A stretch of 64,000 nucleotides of DNA from Nostoc sp. S4 (GCA_029379225.1 JAQYWR010000041.1:1-64000); one strand, 5' to 3'; positions 1 to 9,269 are shown, counted from the stretch's first letter. Made by a program: numbers and translations. The notes: generated from the letters alone by a model not told the origin.

Positions 1-711
1 CTCAAATTATTACCTAGCAAACTTTTTGGGCTTTCTTATCCGTCGAACTCACGTTAATTTATATTTATTTACAAACTTGGGCAAATAACAAAATAAGAAG
101 TAACAATTGACAGTTGGAGGCTTCATCATCAAAGAACAGGAGCGACTTAATAGATTTACAATTAAACTCAAAGTTTATCAGACATGGTTTGGTTGGATGA
201 CTAACAACCTTTTAAATCAGACATTTAGAATTTACGAATTTTCCCCAATTGACTAATAGAATAATTTAGACCATAACTATAAAAACTGATTTTAATTATT
301 CCAGAAAAGATTTAATAAGACCAGTTATTTTTAGACCTACTTTCAATAACTTTGAGACCGTCAATGTAAATCAAACCTGGTTATTGTTTGTCACAGCTAA
401 TCAAGACAATAATCGCCTGTGATGGCAAATTGAATTAGGTAAGTTTTTTACTAACATCTTAATTGCTGTTAAAGTAACTGGAATTACTTGGGTAATTTGT
501 TTCAACTACTTACGATGAAGAAGTTTGTTTATATATCAATACGCTTGGGTTAAAGATAATTGTATGTTGGATTGAACGAAATAAAACCCAACAAATGCAC
601 GACAATATTTTTCTTTCCCGAAGGTAACAAAAGAGGGATAACTCTTAACTCCTAACTCTTAATTCTTGGAAAGACTTGGGTTAATCGCATCTCTACTCCT
701 AACTCGCAGAT
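1..711. other. gene-free left edge
   Basis: This stretch is AT-rich and I find no supportable gene; all frames are broken by stops. A roughly 30-codon open stretch near 423-520 could be decayed coding sequence but matches nothing I know. A short inverted repeat (TGTTGG at 565-570, CCAACA at 588-593) resembles common cyanobacterial intergenic hairpins. The stretch lies downstream of trpE, so it may hold that gene's terminator, but no clear stem plus T-run is visible. Confidence 0.5.
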
Positions 712-2241
712 TTAACGCAAACAACGAATCGCTTCTAATAGACCTCTAGCTTTATTGAGGGTCTCTTCGTATTCTTTTTCAGGTTCAGAATCAGCCACCA
801 AACCTGCACCAGCTTGTACGCTGACCGTGTTATTATGCACTACCATTGTGCGAATTGCTATAGCACTATTTAATTGCCCTTCAAAATCATAATATCCGTA
901 AACACCGGAATAAACACCCCGCCGACTAGGCTCTAACTCGTGGATAATTTCCATTGCCCTAATCTTGGGCGCACCGCTGACTGTACCTGCTGGAAAACAG
1001 GCTTTGAGTAAATCCCATGCTGTTTTACCAAGTGCTAATTTACCCACGACATTGCTGACAATGTGCATGACGTGGGAGTAGCGTTCAACTACCATTAATT
1101 CATCAACTTTGACGCTACCACTTTGACAAACACGCCCTAAATCGTTTCGTCCTAAATCAACAAGCATCACATGTTCGGCAATTTCCTTAGGATCTTGGAG
1201 TAAATCCTCGGCAAGAGCTGTATCTTGTTGGGTGGTTTTACCCCGTGGACGCGTCCCTGCGATTGGACGTAGAGTTGCGATCGCTCCACCATTTGGATCG
1301 GTTTCAGCTTTCACCATCACTTCTGGACTAGAACCGATAATTTGCCAATCTTGAAAGTGGAAATAAGCCATGTAAGGCGAAGGATTTATCTGACGTAGAG
1401 AACGGTAAAGAGCAAAGGGATCGCCTGTGTATGTTGTTGATAATCGCTGGGAAATAACTACTTGGAAGATGTCACCAGCTTTGATGTATTCTTTTGCCTT
1501 TTGGACGCCAGCACAAAAATCGGGACGAGTAAAGTTACTCTGATACTCCTCTGCTCCCTTGCTCCCCTGCTCTCCTGCTCCTCTGCTTCCTGGCGGCTTC
1601 CATTCCAGCCTAGTTTTTTGCGGTGATAGGGGGAGAGATAGCTTTTCGAGCATTTGGGTGACGCGATCGCCTGCTTGTTGATATGCTGCTTGGAAATCAA
1701 CTTTCGGGTCGCGTAAATCAGCATAGGCGACTGCCCAAATTTTTCGCTTCACCTGGTCAAAAATCAACAGGTGGTCTACCTGCATCCACAATCCATCAGG
1801 GATATTACGCTCATCTGGTGGATGAATTGGTACACGCGGCTCAATCCAGCGAATTAATTCATAGCCCCAAAACCCAAATAAACCGCCAATTCCTGGTGGC
1901 AACTGTGGTAATTTTACTGGGTGATAAGGTGCTAGGCATTGGGTTAAAGCCGTAAAAGGGTCGCCTGCAAAAACCACCTGTGAGCCATCGCGGTTGATTT
2001 GAGTCGTGCGATCGCCTCTTGCTTCCAAAACCCACACCGGATCGCAGCCCACTAAACTATAGCGTCCCAGTTTTTCTCCACCTTCTATGGATTCCAACAA
2101 AAAACTATAGGGCTGACCTGCACAGACTTTATACCAAGCGGATACTGGCGTATCTAAGTCTGCTACCCATTCCTGATATACCGGAACGAAGTTGCCTTGT
2201 GCAGCTAGCACAGAAAATTCAGAAAAATCGGGGAATACCAT
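712..2241 (-). CDS. trpE: anthranilate synthase component I
   Basis: TrpE converts chorismate to anthranilate, using ammonia supplied by a TrpG glutaminase subunit, in the first committed step of tryptophan synthesis (cytoplasm). At 509 residues it has normal family length. The N-terminal part carries an LLES-type element near residue 48, the usual tryptophan feedback-binding motif. The C-terminal chorismate-binding domain shows DLGRNDLGR and the AGAGLVADSEP/E-rich end that binds Mg and chorismate. No TrpG is fused or adjacent. About residues 214-232 (GSRGAGEQGSKGAEE) are low-complexity and encoded by a G/C-skewed heptad-like repeat of the kind otherwise found between genes here; they sit in the linker just before the catalytic domain. 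The gene lies downstream of psaD on the same strand, 169 bp away and separated by more of this repeat, so cotranscription is doubtful. The start is the only ATG near the conserved N-terminus. Confidence 0.95.
   Translation of the reverse strand: MVFPDFSEFSVLAAQGNFVPVYQEWVADLDTPVSAWYKVCAGQPYSFLLESIEGGEKLGRYSLVGCDPVWVLEARGDRTTQINRDGSQVVFAGDPFTALTQCLAPYHPVKLPQLPPGIGGLFGFWGYELIRWIEPRVPIHPPDERNIPDGLWMQVDHLLIFDQVKRKIWAVAYADLRDPKVDFQAAYQQAGDRVTQMLEKLSLPLSPQKTRLEWKPPGSRGAGEQGSKGAEEYQSNFTRPDFCAGVQKAKEYIKAGDIFQVVISQRLSTTYTGDPFALYRSLRQINPSPYMAYFHFQDWQIIGSSPEVMVKAETDPNGGAIATLRPIAGTRPRGKTTQQDTALAEDLLQDPKEIAEHVMLVDLGRNDLGRVCQSGSVKVDELMVVERYSHVMHIVSNVVGKLALGKTAWDLLKACFPAGTVSGAPKIRAMEIIHELEPSRRGVYSGVYGYYDFEGQLNSAIAIRTMVVHNNTVSVQAGAGLVADSEPEKEYEETLNKARGLLEAIRCLR
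1545..1592. repeat. heptad-type repeat inside trpE
   Basis: Degenerate tandem units such as TGCTCCC and TGCTCCT read on the plus strand. The same units occur between genes at about 2330-2380 and 41880-41940. Here they are in frame in trpE and encode a Gly/Glu/Ser-rich linker. They resemble the short tandemly repeated repetitive (STRR) heptanucleotides known from heterocystous cyanobacteria. Confidence 0.75.
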
Positions 2242-2244
2242 AAA

Positions 2245-2400
2245 TAGCTAGGGGGTTGTGGATTGGGGACTGGGGATTGGCGACTGGGCAAGGAAAAGAG
2301 GCAGAGGGGAAGGGGGCAGGGTGCAGGGAAGAAGCTCCTCCCCTCTGCTCCCTGCTCCCTGCTCCCTGCTTCTTCCTAATCTCTAATCCCCAATACCTAG
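2245..2400. repeat. intergenic heptad-type repeat tract
   Basis: A purine-rich arm (GGGGACTGGGGATTGG, GGCAGAGGGG) is followed by a pyrimidine-rich arm (CCCCTCTGCTCCCTGCTCCCTGC) and a copy of the AATCCCCAATACC motif. The arms are partly complementary, so the transcript could fold between psaD and trpE and limit read-through. It is the same repeat type as the in-frame intrusions in trpE and the aminotransferase at 62.1 kb. Confidence 0.7.
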
Positions 2401-2410
2401 TAATTAGTCC

Positions 2411-2830
2411 CTATGCATCGTAGGTAGTTTTACCACTGAACTTGAGTTGTGCTGGACTGGGGTTTTGCCCGATGCTGCGTGGCACGAAACGCACTTTCTC
2501 ACGACCTTCATTTACTTTTTCAGGGAAGACACCATCAGCTGGGTGAATATAAATAGTTTCTCCGTTGGGATAAATCCGGTAAACTTTGTAGTCTGCAATC
2601 TTGAATTTCCGGAGTTGACCGCCGAAAGCGATGCATTGTTCTTTCCGGGCGAAGTACAAGAGGTTTTCGCCTTTAAGCATAGTGGCGGCACCACCTGTAG
2701 GCAATTCAAATACTTGCTCTTTCGGGCTAGTCCAAGTGATAGCGTACTTTTCTTCGACTTCTGCTTTAGAAAGCAAGCCACCAGTATTGCCACCATATCG
2801 GGGGGTTTGTCCAGAGAGTGTTTCTGCCAT
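2411..2830 (-). CDS. psaD: photosystem I reaction centre subunit II (PsaD)
   Basis: PsaD is the stromal/cytoplasmic-face subunit of photosystem I that docks ferredoxin and stabilises PsaC. The protein begins [18 protein letters not shown] and keeps the basic C-terminal part typical of PsaD ([16 protein letters not shown]). With the start at the ATG 12 codons into the track ORF it is 139 residues, matching the 138-142 residues usual in cyanobacteria; the upstream extension ([12 protein letters not shown]) is not PsaD-like. A GAGAGAAC stretch lies just before this ATG. The gene is 136 bp downstream of a DICT-GAF histidine kinase on the same strand; physical closeness does not prove co-regulation. 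The next gene downstream, trpE, is separated by repeat DNA. Confidence 0.97.
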   Translation of the reverse strand: MAETLSGQTPRYGGNTGGLLSKAEVEEKYAITWTSPKEQVFELPTGGAATMLKGENLLYFARKEQCIAFGGQLRKFKIADYKVYRIYPNGETIYIHPADGVFPEKVNEGREKVRFVPRSIGQNPSPAQLKFSGKTTYDA

Positions 2831-2966
2831 AAGTGTTCTCTCAACGTTTTTAGGGCATCCTAACACTGTAACCAGGATCGTATTGCGATCGCGTTATAGA
2901 CTGTAACAGTTTTTAGTCATTTGTGATTTGTCATTTATTAACCAGTCAACAGTCATCTCCCTATCC

Positions 2967-4976
2967 CTATTTAGTCTTGACTTTCGTCCGCTTTTCCTCT
3001 TGAGTACTCTGAACAATTGGGATGGTGAAGTGAAACTGGCTACCCTGGTCTTTGCCAGCTGACTTAGCCCAAATTTGCCCACCCCAGCCATTGACAATTT
3101 GACGACAAATTGCTAGTCCAAGTCCAGTACCGCTAGTGGTGCGTCGTAGCGCTCCTTCTTCTTGATAGAAGCGGTCAAAGACGACTTCTAACCGATTTGG
3201 TTCAATGCCGCGTCCTGTATCAGCCACAGTAACCTCGACCATTTGACGGCTGTTGCAAATCGCTTTAATGGTAATTTTTCCTTGAGATGGCGTAAATTTA
3301 CAAGCATTGTCTATCAGTTTTGCTAGTACTTCTACCAGCCAATCACCATCAGCTCTAACTAAAGGTAAATCTTGAGGAATTTGAGTCTCGATTTGTGGCG
3401 GCTTTTCTGTTGAGGAACGGGTGCGAATGCGGCTGAGTGCTAAATCTATACACTCTTGTAAAGTGAGGGATTCTGGATGCCATTCCACACGACCGCTTTC
3501 CAAATTGGAAAGTGTGAGGAAATCTTGCACTAGTTTCCGCATCCGTTCTGAGTCAGCAAGAGCAGTGTTGAGCATCACCTGTTGCAATTCCAAAGGCATA
3601 TCTGGCTCGCTAGCCAGACTTTCTAAGCACACTTGAATCGTGGATAGGGGGGTACGGAGTTCGTGTCCGGTGATGGCTATCAGGTTGCTGCGGGTGCGGT
3701 CTAGGGCTTCTAGTTGCTGATTGAGTTCTTCTAGGTTGGCATAAGCTTCGGCTTGGATGAGAGCTGCTCCCACTTGGGTGGCGATCGCTTTGACTAAATC
3801 CAATTCTCCAGGTTGGCACTCGTGCGGTGGCATTCGACAGTAGTGTAACTCAACAATGCCCAGTAATCGCCCTTGATAGAATACTGGTTCCATCAACCAA
3901 GAACAAATGGCAAATTTTTTGGCAATCAACGAAAGTCCGGCAGAATTAGTAACGCGAGGGTCAGTTTGTGTATCGCTAACACAAATACCTTCGCCTTGTT
4001 GCACAAGCTCCCGAAATAGGGAATTTTTTTCTAACTCCCAGGTTTCTCCACGAATAGATAAAACACCAGCAGTTAAAGATTCATGTTCAATGGTCGCTTG
4101 GCTATCTGTGGCTTGGGCGCGGTAAATTAGACACCGACATGCATTTAGGTGTTGTCCTAATTCTTGTGCTGCTACTTGGAGAACTTCGTGAGGATCGAGC
4201 GATCGCCGAATGGCAGTACTAATGCTGTTGACTAATCGTTCTTTGCGTGCTTGAGCAGTAATTGAGCGGTAGGCTTTATGTAATTTGTACTGACTAGCTT
4301 GCAAGTAAGTTACTAAGCGCTGCACAAACGGATCTGTGTCAATGTCACAAGCATATTCGTTGATTGTATCGGTTCCAAAGTAGGTTCTCGTTTGCCCAAT
4401 GCCAAACCTCTGACGTGCTTGCTCAATTTTGCTTGCCAGTTCTGGTCTGTAGACCAAAATTCTCTCTAATAGCAATTCGGCGGCTTTGAGGCTAACTCCC
4501 CTTTCTGATGTCCAAATTCCCTCAAATCTTCGCGCTGTATCCATATCCATACTGGGGCTTTGCTCTGGTTGTTGCTTGTTTTTGGCAATAGAACCAAGGT
4601 TTTCCCGGCAAACCAAACAAGTCGCATAACTGTCAGCAATCACAACCAAATGCCACTCTTGACTTAAGCCATCCTCTGGTTCAAAAGCTACCTTTTCGTA
4701 GTGTTCGGAACTGTTAGCAAAATCAGTTTCCGGAGCCGACAATACGTATATTTGATTACTTCGCAAGGCAAGTCGCTGGTAGCGATGAGCTTCTTGGCGA
4801 TAGAATCGCTCTCGCTGAAAACTAGCAATTACAAGGGGTTGAGCTAAAGTCGCAGCCAAAACTTGATCTTCCATCGCGTGGGAGAGCGCTGTTAGTGAAG
4901 CCTTAAAATATAGCTGGGGCCGCAAGTAGGGTAGGGACTTTAGCAGATCACTCAGCACAGAAGTCGAAATGCTCAT
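2967..4976 (-). CDS. DICT-GAF sensor histidine kinase
   Basis: This is a cytoplasmic hybrid sensor of 669 residues with no visible membrane segment. Residues 1-150 look like a DICT sensory domain (PYLRPQLYFKASLTALSHAMED), a family often attached to cyanobacterial two-component proteins. A GAF domain lies at about 255-405. The HisKA H-box ITGHELRTPLSTIQ (His near 438) is followed by the N-box LIDNACKFTPSQGK, the G1 box VADTGRGIEPNRLEVVF and the G2 box [13 protein letters not shown], so an active autokinase is expected. No response regulator is adjacent, making it an orphan kinase. The track ATG gives a complete DICT start and is preceded by a long intergenic region that should contain its promoter. 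The ligand is unknown. DICT assignment is from sequence resemblance; the kinase assignment is secure. Confidence 0.9.
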   Translation of the reverse strand: MSISTSVLSDLLKSLPYLRPQLYFKASLTALSHAMEDQVLAATLAQPLVIASFQRERFYRQEAHRYQRLALRSNQIYVLSAPETDFANSSEHYEKVAFEPEDGLSQEWHLVVIADSYATCLVCRENLGSIAKNKQQPEQSPSMDMDTARRFEGIWTSERGVSLKAAELLLERILVYRPELASKIEQARQRFGIGQTRTYFGTDTINEYACDIDTDPFVQRLVTYLQASQYKLHKAYRSITAQARKERLVNSISTAIRRSLDPHEVLQVAAQELGQHLNACRCLIYRAQATDSQATIEHESLTAGVLSIRGETWELEKNSLFRELVQQGEGICVSDTQTDPRVTNSAGLSLIAKKFAICSWLMEPVFYQGRLLGIVELHYCRMPPHECQPGELDLVKAIATQVGAALIQAEAYANLEELNQQLEALDRTRSNLIAITGHELRTPLSTIQVCLESLASEPDMPLELQQVMLNTALADSERMRKLVQDFLTLSNLESGRVEWHPESLTLQECIDLALSRIRTRSSTEKPPQIETQIPQDLPLVRADGDWLVEVLAKLIDNACKFTPSQGKITIKAICNSRQMVEVTVADTGRGIEPNRLEVVFDRFYQEEGALRRTTSGTGLGLAICRQIVNGWGGQIWAKSAGKDQGSQFHFTIPIVQSTQEEKRTKVKTK

Positions 4977-5651
4977 GAATTATCGTTAAACGCTCAATCT
5001 CAACAAGATCCACGTCACAGCTGCATTGTACAAATTCCAATGGACTCTCAAGTTAAATAGATAGTTTCAATATGTAAACAACGCTAAATAAGCACTTTTT
5101 GCTTGAGTAAACGCAACACTTTGTTACCAATTAGCAAAAGTAGGTGCAGGTTTATTTACAAAATGTAACTGGTCGCGGAGCGCTCTGTTACTAGGGATTG
5201 TTTTTCTAGAACATGCTTCTGATTCTTAATCCCCAATAGCTAATTGTGATGTTTTAAATAGTAGACCACTAAGCTGAATATATATTCTCGACCAGCTTTA
5301 CCATCGAACAATGGCAGTTAGCCTTGAGAAGAGTTGCTAGGGTGCGATGCCCCAAAGTTCCTCGTGTAGGTGATTGGTACAATCATACTGTTAATCAAAG
5401 TATACAGTTGAATAGGTGGAGCGATCGCTACCAAAGCAACAAAACTGACAATTGACAACTGTTAATAATGCCTCAGAACGGACTTTTAAAATCAGAGGTA
5501 GCTGTGCTGGAATACTCTTGTCAAGTATGGCTAAACCCAAGATTCTCCAGAAAAACTAACTTTCCTCTTTTAGGATATATTGCACCTAATCGATAACAGC
5601 TAGAAATAATACGATCGCAAACAGATAGACCTGTAGACGGAACTTTGGCTA
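4977..5651. other. 675-bp divergent intergenic region
   Basis: This region separates the histidine kinase (leftward) from the glucosidase gene (rightward) and should contain both promoters. No open frame of convincing quality was found. Short repeat motifs are present (for example CTGACAATTGACAACTGTTAA near 5446) that resemble motifs seen elsewhere in the window. I see no tRNA-like fold or riboswitch signature. Confidence 0.5.
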
Positions 5652-7940
5652 ATGACATCAGATGCGCTCATGACCACAGAAAAAATTTTAGTGGATGGAA
5701 AAACTTTTGTTGCTGCTGAACAATTACCTATTCCGGAGTGGCCTTGTGTTGTGAGTGAAAGACCACAGCCAACACTGACGGTTAAAGATGATGATTTATT
5801 TTTCGTCACAGATACCATAGGCAACATTTCTGGCTGTTCCCTCAATGATGGTAACCCCAGCATGGGACTGTTTTGCTGTGATACGCGATTTCTCAATCGC
5901 TTGGAGTTGCAAATTGAAGGGCGATCGCCTGTACTCTTAAGTAGCACTGCCCAAAAAGGCTTTTCAGTCTCAGTTTTGTGTACCAACCCGAAAATCGACG
6001 AACGCTTGAGAGCCGAAACTGTAGGAATTCGTCGGGAAATGGTACTCAATGGCGCGTTATTTGAAGAAATAGAGGTTTCTAACTACAGCACAACCACCGT
6101 CAGTTTTGAACTCAGCATCAGCTTTGATGCCGACTTTGTTGATTTATTTGAAGTTCGAGGTTATGACAGAGAAAAACGAGGTAGGCTTTTACGCCTAGTG
6201 GAGCCAACAGCCGAAGAAGGAACATTTTCTCTTGGCAATGGGGTTTCGCCTGTAACCAAACCAGACGCCTCTAAAGAAGAATCTTTAACACTCGCCTATC
6301 AAGGTGTAGATGGCTCGGTAATGGAATCGCGCCTTCTATTCCAACATCGGCAACCAGACTATTTCAAGGGTTATACTGCGGTCTGGCAACTTGAGTTGGC
6401 TTCTCACGAAACCCAAAAGCTCGGTTACCGAGTAAACATGTTGACCAACAGCAAGTCTACTTCAACTGTCAGCGCCCCCGCCACCTTAGGACAGGCGAAA
6501 GATGCTGAGTGGATGGAAGAACAACGTTGGGTACAACAAATTACACGGATTAGCTCAGATAAGAGTATCTTCAATCGAGTGATTGAGCGAGCTGAGCAAG
6601 ATATGTATTTGTTGCGTCAGTCCTTTGGTAAGCATAAAACTGTTTCCGCCGGAGTGCCGTGGTTTTCTACATTGTTTGGGCGAGATTCGCTGATTACAGC
6701 TTCCCAAACTTTGATGTTAAACTCGCAAATCGCGAAAGAAACCCTGATACTACTTGCGACATACCAAGGTCAAATTGAGGATGAATGGCGCGAAGAAGAA
6801 CCGGGTAAGATTTTACACGAGTTACGTTTGGGGGAAATGGCTCGCTGTCAAGAAATTCCCCATACACCCTACTATGGTACAGTTGACGCTACTCCTTTGT
6901 GGTTGATGCTGTATGCCGAATATTATGCTTGGACTCACGACCAAGAACTTCTAGAGCAACTTTGGCCCAATGCTCTAGCAGCAATGGAGTGGATCGATCG
7001 CAATACCAAACAAACCAGCTACCTCAGCTACTACCGTAGATCTAAACGCGGTCTTGTTAACCAAGGTTGGAAAGATTCTGGTGATTGTATTGTTAACTAC
7101 AAGGGAGAATTAGCCAACGGTCCAATTGCCTTGTGTGAAGTCCAAGCTTACGTCTATGCTGCAAAAATGCGCTTAGCAGAAATAGCTAGAATGAAGAAGC
7201 GGCTTGATTTGGCAGACCGTTGGCAAGAAGAGGCGAGGAATCTCAAGGCGCGTTTTAATCAAGATTTTTGGATGGAAGACCAGGATTTCTGCGCTTTGGC
7301 TTTGGATGGAGATGGTAAGCGAGTAGATAGTATTACCTCAAATCCAGGTCATTGTCTGCATTTGGGCATCTTCACACATGAAAAAGCCTACAGTGTAGCA
7401 GAACGGTTACGGGCACCAGATATGTTTAACGGTTGGGGTATTCGTACCCTGAGTAGCTTGTCACCCGCTTATAATCCAATGGGCTATCACATAGGTTCAG
7501 TTTGGCCTCATGATAACGCTTTGATTGCAATGGGACTGCGATCGCTCGGTCTTATTGACCAAGCCCTGGAAATTTTCCAAGGTTTATTCGACATGACTAG
7601 TCTGCAATCTTACCAACGTCCTCCAGAACTTTTCTGTGGGTACGAACGTAACGGTGATAATGCCCCTGTGCAGTATCCAGTCGCCTGCACTCCCCAAGCT
7701 TGGGCTACTGGGAGTATCTTCCAATTACTGCAAATGATGGTCAACTTAGTGCCTGATGCTCAAAATAACTGTTTGCGAATCATCGACCCCGCTTTACCAG
7801 AATCAATTAATCGCCTGTCCTTGCATAATTTGCAAGTTGGGACTACAGTCCTCGATTTAGAATTCGAGCGTTCTGGTAGTACGACTGCTTGTCGTGTTGC
7901 CAAAAAACGCGGTAACCTGCGGGTGGTTATCGAAGCATAA
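5652..7940 (+). CDS. amylo-alpha-1,6-glucosidase (glycogen-debranching type)
   Basis: A 762-residue protein of the bacterial amylo-alpha-1,6-glucosidase / MGH1-like family. The N-terminal third (to about residue 270) is a beta-rich domain of the GDE_N type (GLFCCDTRFLNRLEL, VLLSSTAQKGFS). The rest is an (alpha/alpha)6-barrel glycosidase with AGVPWFSTLFGRDSLI, VDATPLWLMLYAEY, NQGWKDSGDCI and GYHIGSVWPHDNALIAMGL, which carry the acidic residues expected to be catalytic. The likely role is hydrolysis of branch points or related alpha-glucans in glycogen or oligosaccharide turnover; the exact substrate is not decided by sequence. Two in-frame ATGs occur (residues 1 and 7), with no strong ribosome-binding site to choose between them. 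It is a single-gene unit followed by a terminator-like hairpin. Confidence 0.88.
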   Translation: MTSDALMTTEKILVDGKTFVAAEQLPIPEWPCVVSERPQPTLTVKDDDLFFVTDTIGNISGCSLNDGNPSMGLFCCDTRFLNRLELQIEGRSPVLLSSTAQKGFSVSVLCTNPKIDERLRAETVGIRREMVLNGALFEEIEVSNYSTTTVSFELSISFDADFVDLFEVRGYDREKRGRLLRLVEPTAEEGTFSLGNGVSPVTKPDASKEESLTLAYQGVDGSVMESRLLFQHRQPDYFKGYTAVWQLELASHETQKLGYRVNMLTNSKSTSTVSAPATLGQAKDAEWMEEQRWVQQITRISSDKSIFNRVIERAEQDMYLLRQSFGKHKTVSAGVPWFSTLFGRDSLITASQTLMLNSQIAKETLILLATYQGQIEDEWREEEPGKILHELRLGEMARCQEIPHTPYYGTVDATPLWLMLYAEYYAWTHDQELLEQLWPNALAAMEWIDRNTKQTSYLSYYRRSKRGLVNQGWKDSGDCIVNYKGELANGPIALCEVQAYVYAAKMRLAEIARMKKRLDLADRWQEEARNLKARFNQDFWMEDQDFCALALDGDGKRVDSITSNPGHCLHLGIFTHEKAYSVAERLRAPDMFNGWGIRTLSSLSPAYNPMGYHIGSVWPHDNALIAMGLRSLGLIDQALEIFQGLFDMTSLQSYQRPPELFCGYERNGDNAPVQYPVACTPQAWATGSIFQLLQMMVNLVPDAQNNCLRIIDPALPESINRLSLHNLQVGTTVLDLEFERSGSTTACRVAKKRGNLRVVIEA

Positions 7941-7942
7941 CA

Positions 7943-7977
7943 AGGGAGTAGGGAGTGGTGAATTTCTACTCCCTATT
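7943..7977 (+). terminator. hairpin after the glucosidase gene
   Basis: GGGAGTAG (7944-7951) pairs with CTACTCCC (7966-7973) across a 14-base loop and is followed by TATTTA. It lies directly after the stop codon of the glucosidase gene. The T-run is weak, so it could equally be one of the G-rich intergenic repeats. Confidence 0.45.
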
Positions 7978-8119
7978 TAGCATCAAATCGAGAGTGCGAT
8001 CGCTCACCAGGATGGCGTGAAGCTCAGTAAGTAATTTAATTCCTTTTTTAGCAGTCATGTCTGTAAATACACCTGAACCCAAGCTGTTAACCTAGATTCT
8101 AATCAACAATAAATAGGCT

Positions 8120-8311
8120 TTATAAGTCAATTAAGACAAGGCTTTTAGCAATATTTTTATATTTTTTTTTTATATTCATCAACTTTTTATGCTGTATTTT
8201 TAGCATACTAGATACTGAAGAACTAAAAAAAACTTCATAACCCTTTTGACTATACTCCTCTCCTAATTGCAGCAATCGCTCTCTTTCTAAGTTTGCGGTT
8301 CGAGTTTCCAT
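8120..8311 (-). pseudogene. truncated AHJR-type restriction-endonuclease-like gene remnant
   Basis: The first 27 or so residues (METRTANLERERLLQLGEEY, then SQKGYEV) match my recollection of the start of the cyanobacterial REase_AHJR-like nuclease family, in which the text continues with a PD-(D/E)xK nuclease core. Here the frame runs instead into 35 Lys/Ser-rich residues with no nuclease motif and ends, so only the N-terminus survives. Its ATG overlaps the stop of the preceding gene (TAATG), the coupling expected of a two-gene cassette. Family naming is from memory; loss of the core is plain in the sequence. Confidence 0.6.
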
Positions 8312-8581
8312 TAAATAGTTACCTCCTGGTTAGGAGCATCAATTACAACAACATGTAAGAACTCATTGCCACAAGCAAAGCCTTCCGCCAATGTCGGGGT
8401 AATGCTTTCTATTCTAAAGTTACCTGACAAATTTCTCTTCCTATTTTTATTCCGAAAACCAGTATTTTTCAGCTTCTTGTCGGACTGTCTTTTTCCAATC
8501 TTGAAGCCGATTGCCCTTACCGCGGTTACGAGCCTGTTGTGATACTGGTCGCCCATTTACTATGAAATCAAATCTGGTCAA
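8311..8581 (-). pseudogene. RusA-like gene remnant with internal deletion and frameshift
   Basis: Two pieces of one gene remain in different frames. The 5' piece opens at a TTG (8581) and reads TRFDFIVNGRPVSQQARNRG, then LQDWKKTVRQEAEKYWFSE, then a stop at 8447. The 3' piece, in the frame of the 81-residue track ORF, reads RKRNLSGNFRIESITPTLAE, then GFACGNEFLHVVVIDAP, and stops at 8313-8311. Together these look like the beginning and end of a cyanobacterial RusA-like (Holliday-junction-resolvase-fold) protein. The central part, which would carry the acidic DNID-type catalytic residues, is missing. The 81-residue track ORF is therefore a chimera of an out-of-frame start and a genuine C-terminus. 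The following AHJR-type gene overlaps its stop codon and is also broken. Confidence 0.6.
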
Positions 8582-8939
8582 TGCACTTCTAAATAGTAGA
8601 TCGTAGGTTGTTTTATGTTACTATCCTCAAAACAACCAGATAACTTCTGCTACCATAATAGAGAAATAATACCGTTACTAGCTGTTGCTGCATCCGTCAG
8701 TAGCTTCGCTGAGTGCTTTCCGAACAATCTTATCACTGACATCAAACCGTTTTAGGTTAGCAATGAATGTAGAAACAGTATCACCTTCAAGTCGCTCAAA
8801 ATCAGATCTAAGTCCTTGTCCGAGCTTATTAGAAGTATGGGGAAGCGATCGCCAATAAAAAACCTTGGTGGGTGTTTTCCACTATCGCACTCCAGCAAGG
8901 TCTGTCCTAATCTTTAACTTTTAATTCCTAAATTTATTT
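8582..8939. other. decayed intergenic DNA with a possible coding remnant
   Basis: On the minus strand, 8881-8678 is an uninterrupted 67-codon frame with no ATG. It contains FYWRSLPHTSNKLGQGLRSD, then FERLEGDTVSTFIANLKRFD and VSDKIVRKALSEATDG before a TAG. Its composition looks protein-like, but I do not recognise the family, and an in-frame TAG lies directly upstream, so it is probably the tail of a lost gene. The rest of the stretch shows nothing I can support. Confidence 0.35.
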
Positions 8940-9269
8940 TTATGCTTCTTCAGAATTTTCACTCTTATGCCCTGGAGATGCTTCATAAAGTGCATCCAAA
9001 TGCTGGCGAGCATCTTCAACATTAACTGAACGCATTACCAATAATGGCTCTTTAATTAAGTTGCCCGCGTTATCTAATAACTCTGGATGGGGTATAAACT
9101 GTTTTCTTGATGCATAATAACCAAAGCTACCTTGATTACCCATTGGTGAAGAATTCGTTGGGTAAGTTCGCTCCCGATCAAAACTAAACATAATCAGGTT
9201 ACGAATTAAGTTACCAACAGCTATAAATGCAAGGACTGTAAAAGCAAAGATGTAAAGCAGGTGTAACAT
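8940..9269 (-). CDS. DUF2973 family membrane-anchored protein
   Basis: A 109-residue cyanobacterial protein of unknown function. Residues 1-25 form one hydrophobic segment (MLHLLYIFAFTVLAFIAVGN); the remainder is soluble, with RERTYPTNSSPMGNQGSFGY and a Glu-rich tail. I choose the internal ATG at 9269 over the track start because it is preceded by a strong ribosome-binding site (TTGGAGGAAAATCTA) and gives the usual N-terminus. It lies 299 bp downstream of a DUF2605 gene on the same strand; these two families are commonly neighbours in cyanobacteria, which supports both calls. The NtcA-type promoter upstream of DUF2605 could also serve this gene if the 299-bp gap is read through. No biochemical role is known to me. 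Confidence 0.75.
   Translation of the reverse strand: MLHLLYIFAFTVLAFIAVGNLIRNLIMFSFDRERTYPTNSSPMGNQGSFGYYASRKQFIPHPELLDNAGNLIKEPLLVMRSVNVEDARQHLDALYEASPGHKSENSEEA

Noticed and set aside
1683-2243. Plus-strand ORFs opposite trpE
   Set aside because: They are antisense shadows of trpE with no protein-like motifs.
2447-2863. 138-residue plus-strand ORF opposite psaD
   Set aside because: It is entirely antisense to psaD and has no features of its own.
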